A stretch of 64,000 nucleotides of DNA. Source: Denitratimonas sp037478135. GTDB taxonomy: Bacteria > Pseudomonadota > Gammaproteobacteria > Xanthomonadales > Xanthomonadaceae. Location of the stretch: NCBI RefSeq assembly GCF_037478135.1, contig NZ_JBBHDV010000006.1, forward strand, positions 193,447 to 257,446, read 5' to 3'. Below, in pieces: positions 10,435-18,080 of the stretch. A program made the translations under genes and the position numbers. Below the pieces are notes generated by a model that worked only from the letters and a program-made list of their open reading frames with translations, ran no database searches and was not told the origin of the DNA. Positions within the stretch are counted from its first letter, which is position 1. Each line of letters begins with the position of its first letter.

Positions 10435-10956
10435 ATGAAACGCCTGCTCCTGCCCCTGTTGCTGCTTCCTTCCGCGTTTGCGCTGAACGCCGCCGAACTG
10501 TCCGTGCAGGTGGAGATCCCGAAGCTGGATGTGGCCGAGTACCACCGCCCCTACGTGGCGATCTGGATCGAGCGCGCCGATGCCAGCGTGGCCGCCAACC
10601 TGTCGGTCTGGTACCAGCAGGACAAGCCCGACCAGCGCGGTGAAAGCGGAACCAAATGGCTGCCGGATCTGCGCCAGTGGTGGCGCCGCAGCGGCCGTGC
10701 GCTGGACCTGCCGGTGGACGGCGTCACCGGCGCCACGCGTCCGGTCGGCAGGCACCGCCTGGTGTTTTCCTCGACCAGCGAACCGCTGAAGTCGCTGGAG
10801 GCCGGCAGCTACAACCTCGTGGTCGAAGCCGCACGCGAAGTCGGTGGCCGCGAGCTGCTGAAACTGCCGCTGGCCTGGCCGCCGACAGAAGCCGCGCAAT
10901 CCAGTGTTCAAGGCACCAGCGAACTGGGCCGGATCACCTTCGACATCACGCCCTGA
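10435..10956 (+). CDS. DUF2271 periplasmic protein with ApbE-type flavinylation motif
   Basis: 173 residues with a cleavable-looking signal peptide (MKRLLLPLLLLPSAFALNAA). The body has DUF2271 features: RPYVAIWIE, LSVWYQQDKP and WLPDLRQWWRRSG. DGVTGAT at residues 95-101 matches the Asp-x-x-(Ser/Thr)-Gly-Ala-(Ser/Thr) motif on which ApbE esterifies FMN in NqrC and RnfG. Thr101 is therefore the likely attachment residue. An ApbE gene lies two genes downstream. Predicted role: periplasmic flavoprotein that receives electrons from the PepSY/reductase partners. Start ATG 10435 is preceded by GAGAG; a TTG one codon upstream is less likely. Confidence 0.85.
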   Translation: MKRLLLPLLLLPSAFALNAAELSVQVEIPKLDVAEYHRPYVAIWIERADASVAANLSVWYQQDKPDQRGESGTKWLPDLRQWWRRSGRALDLPVDGVTGATRPVGRHRLVFSSTSEPLKSLEAGSYNLVVEAAREVGGRELLKLPLAWPPTEAAQSSVQGTSELGRITFDITP

Positions 10957-10984
10957 CCCCTTCCCTTCCAGGAGAACCCGACCG

Positions 10985-11869
10985 ATGAGAACTTCCCTGC
11001 TCCGCCCCGTTTCCGCCGCACTGGCACTCGCCCTCGCATTGCCGTTCGCGGCACAGGCGCACAAAGCCTGGCTGGTGCCCTCGGCCACCGTCGTCTCCGG
11101 CAATGCGCCGTGGGTCAGCGTGGATGGCGCGATTTCCAACAACCTCTACTACCCCGACCACTTCCCGATGCGGCTCGAATCGCTGGTCATCACCGCGCCC
11201 GACGGCAGCGCCGTGGCCGCGCAGAACCCGCACACCGGCAAGTACCGCAGCGTGTTCGATGTGGAACTGGCCCAGACCGGCACCTACCGCATCGCCAGCG
11301 TCAACGCCAGCCTGTCGGCGCGCTGGGACACCGCTGAAAGCCTGGCGGCCGCAGAAAAAGCCAAGGCCGCAGGAGCACCTGCTTCAGGTCCGGGCAGCCC
11401 GGCAGCCGGTGGCTTCCTGCGCAACGCCACGGCCGAAGACCTGAAGACCAAGGTGCCCAAGGACGCGAAAAACCTGCAAATCACCCAAGGCAGCGGCCGC
11501 ATCGAAACCTTCGTCACCAACGGCGCCCCGAGCACCGGCGCCTTGAAGCCCACCGGCAAGGGTCTGGAACTGGTGCCGGTGACGCACCCCAACGATCTTT
11601 TCGCCGGCGAAACGGCCAACTTCCGCCTGCTGATCGACGGCGAAGCGGCCAGCGGCGTGGACGTGGAAATCGTGCCCGGCGCGACCCGCTACCGCGACAG
11701 CCAGGACGAGATCATCGTCAAGACCGATGCCGAAGGCGGATTCAGTGTGACCTGGCCTGCGCCGGGCATGTACTGGCTGGAAGCCTCACTGCGCGACGAC
11801 AAGGCCACCGCACCGGCCACGGCGCGCCGCGCCAGCTACGTGGCCACGCTGGAAGTGCTGCCGCAGTAA
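10985..11869 (+). CDS. DUF4198 periplasmic protein
   Basis: 294 residues. The signal peptide ends FAAQA before His26, so cleavage after Ala25 would leave an N-terminal His (HKAWLVPS). The family shows this HxxW opening and Ig/transthyretin-like beta domains, and is often found with metal-uptake genes; members are thought to bind metals or sit between a TonB receptor and an inner-membrane partner. An Ala/Pro/Gly-rich linker lies near residues 125-145. The VTHPNDLFAGE block and C-terminal PAPGMYWLEASL are typical. Start ATG 10985 has AGGAGA about 9 nt upstream. Third gene of the Fur-box operon. Confidence 0.85.
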   Translation: MRTSLLRPVSAALALALALPFAAQAHKAWLVPSATVVSGNAPWVSVDGAISNNLYYPDHFPMRLESLVITAPDGSAVAAQNPHTGKYRSVFDVELAQTGTYRIASVNASLSARWDTAESLAAAEKAKAAGAPASGPGSPAAGGFLRNATAEDLKTKVPKDAKNLQITQGSGRIETFVTNGAPSTGALKPTGKGLELVPVTHPNDLFAGETANFRLLIDGEAASGVDVEIVPGATRYRDSQDEIIVKTDAEGGFSVTWPAPGMYWLEASLRDDKATAPATARRASYVATLEVLPQ

Positions 11870-11896
11870 GGCGGTGAACGGGATGAGGAGTGGGGA

Positions 11897-13132
11897 ATGG
11901 GTTTTTTCGACTCTCCCTCCCCCGCAGGCGCGGGGGCAAGCAGGGCTTTCAAGCAGCGACGCTGCGGGCCTGTGAACGTCCATCGGCATGAAGGCCGATG
12001 GGCCGGGGCAGGTCGGGATGAGGGGAAGAGCACCGCAAACGCGCGTCGCTATTCCCACTCACCTGAAAAGCCCCCTCACCCCAACCCTCTCCTTCCCGCG
12101 TGGGGGAGAGGGAGCCTGATTTTCATCATCTGCCTCTGCATCGGCCTGCTGCTCGCCGCCTGCACCACGCCCGAACCCTTGCGCCTGCACGGCCCATCCA
12201 TGGGCACGACCTGGCAGGTGACGGCCATTACACCTGCCTCGCGCAAGGCGGAGCTGCGCGCGTGCATCGAGCAGCGCCTGGATGAGCTGATCGCGCAGAT
12301 GAGCGCCTGGGAGCCCGGATCGGACCTGAGCCGCTTCAATCACGCCCCGGCGGGCAGCTGGCAGACGTTGCCGGCCGACCTTTTCACCGTGCTCGAACAC
12401 GCGCTCGCACTGTCCGCACACACCCGGGGCGCCTACGATCCGACCATCGGCCCGCTCGTGGATGCCTGGGGCTTCGGTCCGCAGGGCGAATCGCGCAGCA
12501 CGCCGCCATCGGATGAAGACATCGCCGCCGCACAGGCCCGGAGTGGTGCCGCGCGGCTGCAACTGGACGTGCCGCAGCGGCGCGCGCTGCAACCCGGCGG
12601 CCTGCAGCTGGATGTGAATTCGCTCGCGCCCGGTTACGCCGTGGATGCCATCGCCGCGCTACTGCATGAAGCCGGAGTCGAGGCGTTTCTGGTCGAACTG
12701 GGCGGAGAAATACGCGCGGCGGGGCGCAAACCCGACGGCCGCCCGTGGCGCGTGGCGGTGGAACGCCCCGACACGTCTGCGAACAGCGATTTCGACATCA
12801 TCGTCGAACTGGTCGATGCCGCGCTCGGCACCTCCGGCGATTACCGCGTCGCCTTCATGCACGAGGGCCGGCGCTATTCCCACACCCTGGACCCGCGCAC
12901 CGGTGAACCGGTGAGCCACGCCCTGGCCGCGGTGACCGTGATCATGAACAGCGCGGACGGTGGCAGCGCGATGGCCGCCGATGCACGCGCCGCCGCGCTG
13001 ATGGTGCTCGGCCCGGAGGCCGGCATGGCCTTCGCGCTGGAACACGGGCTGGCGGCGGTGTTCACGCTGCGCGAAAGCGACGGCTACCGGCGCCTGGCCA
13101 CACCGGCGTTCGAACGGTACCGCGCCCGATGA
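11897..13132 (+). CDS. apbE: FAD:protein FMN transferase (ApbE family) lipoprotein
   Basis: Transfers FMN from FAD to Thr/Ser of extracytoplasmic proteins; the DUF2271 protein is the obvious substrate. Family motifs seen: PSMGTTWQV, DVNSLAPGYAVDAI (canonical DLGGIAKGYAVD, here diverged), YSHTLDPRTGEPV and the C-terminal metal-site region NSADGGSAMAADA. A lipoprotein signal ends LLLAAC, with Cys at residue 89 of the frame. The start is uncertain. The only ATG before the signal peptide is 11897 with GAGGAGTGGGGA in front, but residues 1-73 are translated from palindromic repeat DNA. The signal peptide itself would begin around 12116-12119, where only CTG or ATT occur, after GGGAGAGGGAG. Its stop overlaps the next start (ATGA). 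Confidence 0.85.
   Translation: MGFFDSPSPAGAGASRAFKQRRCGPVNVHRHEGRWAGAGRDEGKSTANARRYSHSPEKPPHPNPLLPAWGRGSLIFIICLCIGLLLAACTTPEPLRLHGPSMGTTWQVTAITPASRKAELRACIEQRLDELIAQMSAWEPGSDLSRFNHAPAGSWQTLPADLFTVLEHALALSAHTRGAYDPTIGPLVDAWGFGPQGESRSTPPSDEDIAAAQARSGAARLQLDVPQRRALQPGGLQLDVNSLAPGYAVDAIAALLHEAGVEAFLVELGGEIRAAGRKPDGRPWRVAVERPDTSANSDFDIIVELVDAALGTSGDYRVAFMHEGRRYSHTLDPRTGEPVSHALAAVTVIMNSADGGSAMAADARAAALMVLGPEAGMAFALEHGLAAVFTLRESDGYRRLATPAFERYRAR
11911..12114. repeat. REP-like palindromic repeats inside the apbE 5' region
   Basis: Two hairpin units bracket this stretch: CCCCCGC/GCGGGGG (11919-11936) and CCCTCTCC/GGAGAGGG (12085-12112). The second closely resembles the palindrome at 59105-59134, so it recurs within the window. 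Sequence between them has no protein-like character. The block separates DUF4198 from the apbE signal peptide and seems to have replaced the native apbE start. Confidence 0.6.
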
Positions 13133-14763
13133 GCCGGCATTCCGCGAAACCCGACCGGGCCTGGTTCGGGCAGGCGGCCAGCCTGCTGGCGCTGCTGGTG
13201 ATCGGCGTGATCTCCGTGCGCTTCAGCCCCGGCGAATGGCGCTGGAGCACGGACCCGCAGCGCATCGGCTGGGCGCTGGCGGCCAGTGTGCTGTTCTTCG
13301 CGGCCTGGGGTTTCGGCGCTCGGCGCCGTGCCGCCCGCAAACGGGCCGAAGCCGGTACGCCGCTGCGTGCTGACGGGCCGCTGCCGGTATTCCACGCCAG
13401 CCAGACCGGGTTCGCCCAGCAGCTGGCCGAACAGACAGCGCTGGTACTGCAACGGGCCGGCGTTCCGGCCTGCGCGAAGCCGCTGACGGCGCTGGATGTT
13501 GAAGCACTGGCGACGGTGCCGCGCGCACTGTTCATCGCCAGCACCACCGGCGAGGGCGATGCGCCGGATGCGCTGGCCGGTTTCGTGCGGCGCACGCTGG
13601 CCGGCAAGGCGCCACTGCCCGGCCTGCACTACGGTCTGCTGGCGCTGGGCGACCGCCACTACACGCAGTTCTGCGCGTTCGGCCGGCAACTGGATGCCTG
13701 GTTGCAGGCCCAGGGCGCGACGCCGATGTTTCCGTCCATCGAAGTCGACAACGCCGACACCGCCGCGCTGGAACGCTGGCGTGATGCGCTGGCGCAGCTG
13801 GGCGGCAAGGCGCTGGAACTTCCACAGTTCGACGCCGCACCGTGGCAGGACTGGCGCCTGATGCAGCGGCAGGAACTGAATCCGGGCAGTCAGGGCGAGC
13901 CGGTATTCCAGCTGCAATTGCAGCCGGCCGACGACCCGCTGCCGGCATGGCGCGCCGGCGACATCGCCGAAGTGCTGCCGCAACACGCTCCGGAAACCCT
14001 GAGCGCATGGTTCCGCGCCACCGGGCTGGATCCGCAACAGCAGGTGGACGTGGCCGGTGCCGGCTCATCCTTGATCGACCACGTCGCCCGCTGCGAGCTG
14101 CCCGAGCCCGCGCATATCGCCGGCATGGACGCACAGCAGGTGGCCGACACCGTGGTGCAGCTGCGCGCCCGGGATTATTCGATCGCCTCGATTCCGGCCG
14201 ATGGCTCGCTCGAATTGCTGGTGCGGCAGGGGCATCGTCCCGATGGCAGTCTCGGGCTGGCCGCCGGCTGGCTGACACGACATGCCGCACCCGGGAAAAC
14301 CATTGCTCTGCGGCTGCGCAGCAATCCCAACTTCCACGCTCCGGATGACGATGTGCCGCTGATCCTGATCGGCAACGGCACCGGTCTGGCCGCGCTGCGC
14401 GCACTGCTGCGTGAACGCATCGCGGCCGGGCGACATGCCAACTGGCTGCTGTTCGGCGAGCGCCAGCGCAGCTGCGATTTCTTCCACGGCGTGGAGCTGG
14501 AAGCCGCGCTTGCGGCAGGTCATCTGAGCCATCTGGATCTGGCCTTCTCGCGCGATGGCGCGCAGCGGGTGTATGTGCAGCATCTGCTGCAGCAGCAGGC
14601 CGAACGCCTGCAAGACTGGATTGAGGCCGGTGCCTGCATCCACGTCTGCGGCAGTCTGGAAGGCATGGCCGGCGGCGTGGACGCGGCACTGCGCTCGATC
14701 CTGGGCGATGCCCGGATGCAGCACCTGGCCGAAACCGGTCACTACCGCCGCGACGTGTACTGA
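13129..14763 (+). CDS. Membrane-anchored NADPH flavoreductase (CPR/sulfite-reductase flavoprotein-like)
   Basis: 544 residues. Two N-terminal hydrophobic segments (~16-33 and ~44-62) anchor it. A flavodoxin-like FMN domain follows (~85-225, with HASQTGFAQQLAEQ and FIASTTGEGDAPDALAGF), then a ferredoxin-NADP-reductase-type FAD/NADPH domain (LILIGNGTGLAALRALLRER, LFGERQRSCDFFHGVEL, terminal GHYRRDVY). This is the architecture of cytochrome P450 reductase and CysJ. The start overlaps the apbE stop by 4 nt, so translation is coupled. It should pass NADPH electrons via FAD and FMN into the membrane partner (PepSY protein), feeding the predicted flavinylated DUF2271 protein. Not assimilatory CysJ: no cysI or other cys genes are nearby, and it is membrane-anchored. 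Confidence 0.87.
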   Translation: MSRHSAKPDRAWFGQAASLLALLVIGVISVRFSPGEWRWSTDPQRIGWALAASVLFFAAWGFGARRRAARKRAEAGTPLRADGPLPVFHASQTGFAQQLAEQTALVLQRAGVPACAKPLTALDVEALATVPRALFIASTTGEGDAPDALAGFVRRTLAGKAPLPGLHYGLLALGDRHYTQFCAFGRQLDAWLQAQGATPMFPSIEVDNADTAALERWRDALAQLGGKALELPQFDAAPWQDWRLMQRQELNPGSQGEPVFQLQLQPADDPLPAWRAGDIAEVLPQHAPETLSAWFRATGLDPQQQVDVAGAGSSLIDHVARCELPEPAHIAGMDAQQVADTVVQLRARDYSIASIPADGSLELLVRQGHRPDGSLGLAAGWLTRHAAPGKTIALRLRSNPNFHAPDDDVPLILIGNGTGLAALRALLRERIAAGRHANWLLFGERQRSCDFFHGVELEAALAAGHLSHLDLAFSRDGAQRVYVQHLLQQQAERLQDWIEAGACIHVCGSLEGMAGGVDAALRSILGDARMQHLAETGHYRRDVY

Positions 14764-14836
14764 TGCGCTGATGCGCTGATCCGGGCAGGATCTCGGCGGC
14801 TTGAATTGCCGCCATGCCCGACCCATCCTCATCGGC

Positions 14837-15100
14837 ATGGCAACCGGATGGGCAAAAGAAGGCGCGGTGCAGGACCAGATCGACAGCACGGTCGAAGATG
14901 CCGTGCTGCGCGCCCGCAGCCGCCTGCCGCAGGGCCCCGGCCTGGCCGAATGCGAGGACTGCGACGAACCGATCCCGCAGGCCCGGCGCGACGCGATCCC
15001 CGGCGTGCGCCGCTGCATCGCCTGCCAGAGCGAGCTGGACAAGGCCGACAGTTTCAGCGGCTACAACCGGCGTGGCAGCAAGGACAGCCAGCTGCGCTGA
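14837..15100 (+). CDS. ybiI: YbiI-like DksA/TraR-family zinc-finger protein
   Basis: 87 residues, very close in length and layout to E. coli YbiI: N-terminal MATGW, a helix with DQIDSTVEDAVLRAR, a four-Cys zinc site (CEDC ... CIAC) and the C-terminal GYNRRGSKDSQLR. The family is related to DksA, which binds RNA polymerase; YbiI's own role is not settled. ATG 14837 was chosen to match the family N-terminus. It stands alone between the iron-type operon and the DUF2339 gene. Confidence 0.92.
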   Translation: MATGWAKEGAVQDQIDSTVEDAVLRARSRLPQGPGLAECEDCDEPIPQARRDAIPGVRRCIACQSELDKADSFSGYNRRGSKDSQLR

Positions 15101-15212
15101 GAGTCTGGTTCAAAGAATCGCCGGATGCAGTGCGCGGATGCAGCGCGATGCCCGCGCCGGTCATACTTGCAGGCGATGGCCCGCCGGGCCGATACGCTGG
15201 ACAAGGTGATCG

Positions 15213-18080
15213 ATGCACGGGTTGCTGGCGATGGTGGGCGCGTTCTTCGGCGCCATATTGGGCGGTATCCATGAAGTGATGCTGGGTCTTGTGGCCGGCG
15301 CGCTGCTGGGCTGGCAGGGCGCGCGGATCGGGCAACTGCGGCAACGCATCGCCGCACTCGAACGCCAGGCCGCAGCGCTGGATATGGGGCGCGCGGCCGC
15401 CGCAGCAATGGCCGCCGGGCAGACGACGAAACCACCGGCGCAGAACCCTTCCGCCTCCGACAACGCAGTGGCCGGCGCTCGGGTTGAAGCGGCCCGTGCC
15501 GTTGCCACGCCGGCGACCGGCGCATCCGCAGCCGATGCCGCGCAACGTTCCCCGCACGCTCCCCACGTCCCGGCCGAACCTCCGGCAGCGGCAGCGCTGG
15601 CCGCGCGTGCGCCGGCAGCCACAGCAGCGTCAGCGTCGGCTGGATCAGGGGGGCGCGTCGCCCATGCGCCGGCAACCGCTGCAACACGCATTCCATCTCC
15701 AATCTCCGCCCAGGGTCCGCGCCAATGGCCGACCGGGGCGGTGGAAGACGATCCGCCGCCGTTCGCACGCCTGCTGGCACGCGGCCGGGACTGGCTGTTC
15801 AGCGGCAATGTGCCGGTCAAGATCGGTGTGCTGGTGCTGCTGTTCGGCGTGGCGGCGGCGCTGAAATATTCGGTTGATGCCGGCTGGGTGCAGGTGCCGC
15901 TGGCGGCGCGTCTGGCGCTGGTGGCAGCCGGCGGTCTTGCCGCCGTGGTCTGGGGCTGGCGCAACCGCCTCCTGCGTCCGGCGTTCGGGTTGAGCATGCA
16001 GGGCGGCGGCATCGGCATCCTGCTGCTGACGGTGTTCGCAGCCTATCGTCTGTACGCGCTGCTGCCCTCCGGCATCGCCTTCGCGCTGGTGCTGGTGCTG
16101 GTGGCCGGCGCGGCGGCGCTGGCGGTGCTGCAGCACGCGATGGCGCTGGCAGTGCTGGGCTTCCTCGGTGGCTATCTGGCGCCGGTGCTGCTGAGTACCG
16201 GAGAAGGCAGCCATGTCGCGCTGTTTTCGTTCTATGCGGTGCTGAATGCGGCGGTGTTCGTCATCGCCTGGCTGCGCCAGTGGCGTGCGCTGAACCTGAT
16301 CGGCTTCGCCTTCACCTTCGCCATCGGGCTGGCCTGGGGGGTGCAGTATTACCGGCCCGAACACCTGTCCACGGTGGCGCCGTTCCTGCTGCTGTTCTTC
16401 CTGTTCTACGTGGCGATCGCGGTGCTGCACGCACTGCGTGCGCCGGGGCGGCAGCGTGGTTTCGTCGATGGCACGCTGGTGTTCGGCACGCCACTGCTGG
16501 CGTTCCCGCTGCTGGCCGCGATGCTGCACCACGAGCCGATGACGCTGGCCTGGTGCGCGCTGGCGGTGGCCTTGCTGTACGCCGGGCTGGCGTTCTGGCT
16601 GATCCGCAAGCGCGGCGCGGTGCTGCTGGGGCAGTCGTTCGCGACGCTGGCGGTGGGTTTTGCCACGCTCGCGGTGCCGCTGGCATTTTCGGCGCGTTGG
16701 ACCTGCGTCACCTGGGCGCTGGAAGGCGCGGCACTGGTCTGGCTGGGGCTGCGCCAACGCCGTCTGCTTCCGCAAGTGGCCGGGATCGCGTTGCAGGTGC
16801 TGGCGGCAGGTGCGTATTTCCTCGATGCGATCGATGGCGGCTGGCACGCCAGCGCCGGTGAATGGCCGCTGCTCAACGGCCATGCGCTGGGCGTGGCATT
16901 GCTGGCGGCATCGACGTTCGCGATCAGCCTGTTGTACGAGCGCGCCGGCAAGCGGCGGCTGTGGGTATGGCCGGGTTTCATCCTCGGCACGCTGTGGTGG
17001 TGGTGGCTGGGGCTGCGCGAGATCGAGCAGCACGTGGCGGCGTTTTCGCTGTCGCGCTTCCCGGTCGGGGAGCCCTGGGCCTGGGTCGGTTTTTCGGCGC
17101 TGACGATGCTGCTGATGGCCGGCCTGCGGCGTGGCCTGGACTGGCCGCGACCGGGCTGGAACGTGCTGCTGACGCTACTGGTCGGGATTCCGCTGGCACT
17201 GCTGATCGAAGGCTTCGATGCATCGGCATTGCAAGCTCCACTGGCAGGCGCCTGGCTGGTCTGGATCGCGGCGGCACTGCTCGGCCTGGCATCGCTGCGC
17301 ACACCGTTGCAACGCGGTCTGTCGTTCGCGCATGTGGCGTTTCTTTCCACGCTGGCGCTGGTCTACGGACTGGCGCTGGGCCGCTGGGCGAACGAGATCG
17401 CAGCGCTGGGCAGCAGCTGGGTGCTGCTGGCCTGTCTGGCGCCGCTGATCGCGTTGCTGCTGCTGACCGCACGGGCGCCGGCGCTGGGTACATTCCCGTT
17501 GCAGGCGCAATTCCCGCGCTATGCAGCGCGCTGGTTCGTGCCGGCCGGCATCGTGCTGGTGCTGGCCTGGCTCATGTCCCTGCAACTGGATGGCGATGCC
17601 GCACCGCTGCCGTTCGTGCCGCTGTTCAATCCGCTCGAACTGGCGCAGCTGATCGGTCTGATCGTGGCCGGGCGCTGGCTGTGGCGGCGCTCGCCGGATG
17701 GCGCACCGCTGCCGCTGGCGATCGCCGGCTTCGTGTTCCTGAGCCTGGCCGGGCTGCGCGCCGTGCACCATTACAGCGGCGTGCCGTGGAGCCCGAAGAT
17801 CCTGGACAACGGCACCGCGCAGGCGACGCTGACGGTGCTGTGGAGCATCGCCGGCGTGATTGCCTGGGTATCGGGCTCACGCCGCCAACACTGGAACCTG
17901 TGGCTGGCCGGGGCGCTGGGCATGGGCCTGGTGCTGGCCAAGCTGGTGCTGGTGGACCGGCAATACGTCGGCAATCTGGCCGGCATTGTTTCGTTCATCG
18001 CCGTCGGCGGGCTGCTGGTGCTGGTCGGACGCATTGCACCGACGCCGCCACGGCACGAACCGGCAAAGGACACCCCATGA
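15213..18080 (+). CDS. DUF2339 polytopic membrane protein
   Basis: 955 residues. The N-terminus has a hydrophobic/coiled segment (MVGAFFGAILGGIHEVMLGL, then GQLRQRIAALERQAAAL). A low-complexity Ala/Pro linker spans ~70-170, and then many transmembrane helices (more than 20 by eye) continue to the C-terminus. The segment VKIGVLVLLFGVAAALKYSVD is the family hallmark. Function unknown; the size and layout are as in other DUF2339 proteins. The stop overlaps the start of the DUF3999 gene (ATGA), and these two families are commonly paired, suggesting one envelope complex. Confidence 0.88.
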   Translation: MHGLLAMVGAFFGAILGGIHEVMLGLVAGALLGWQGARIGQLRQRIAALERQAAALDMGRAAAAAMAAGQTTKPPAQNPSASDNAVAGARVEAARAVATPATGASAADAAQRSPHAPHVPAEPPAAAALAARAPAATAASASAGSGGRVAHAPATAATRIPSPISAQGPRQWPTGAVEDDPPPFARLLARGRDWLFSGNVPVKIGVLVLLFGVAAALKYSVDAGWVQVPLAARLALVAAGGLAAVVWGWRNRLLRPAFGLSMQGGGIGILLLTVFAAYRLYALLPSGIAFALVLVLVAGAAALAVLQHAMALAVLGFLGGYLAPVLLSTGEGSHVALFSFYAVLNAAVFVIAWLRQWRALNLIGFAFTFAIGLAWGVQYYRPEHLSTVAPFLLLFFLFYVAIAVLHALRAPGRQRGFVDGTLVFGTPLLAFPLLAAMLHHEPMTLAWCALAVALLYAGLAFWLIRKRGAVLLGQSFATLAVGFATLAVPLAFSARWTCVTWALEGAALVWLGLRQRRLLPQVAGIALQVLAAGAYFLDAIDGGWHASAGEWPLLNGHALGVALLAASTFAISLLYERAGKRRLWVWPGFILGTLWWWWLGLREIEQHVAAFSLSRFPVGEPWAWVGFSALTMLLMAGLRRGLDWPRPGWNVLLTLLVGIPLALLIEGFDASALQAPLAGAWLVWIAAALLGLASLRTPLQRGLSFAHVAFLSTLALVYGLALGRWANEIAALGSSWVLLACLAPLIALLLLTARAPALGTFPLQAQFPRYAARWFVPAGIVLVLAWLMSLQLDGDAAPLPFVPLFNPLELAQLIGLIVAGRWLWRRSPDGAPLPLAIAGFVFLSLAGLRAVHHYSGVPWSPKILDNGTAQATLTVLWSIAGVIAWVSGSRRQHWNLWLAGALGMGLVLAKLVLVDRQYVGNLAGIVSFIAVGGLLVLVGRIAPTPPRHEPAKDTP

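Noticed and set aside
13129..14763. Assimilatory sulfite reductase flavoprotein (CysJ)
   Set aside because: The protein is membrane-anchored at its N-terminus, coupled to apbE, and no cysI, cysH or other sulfur genes are nearby.
14764..14785. Short direct repeat TGATGCGC twice after the flavoreductase gene
   Set aside because: Only two 8-bp units; too short to call a functional repeat.
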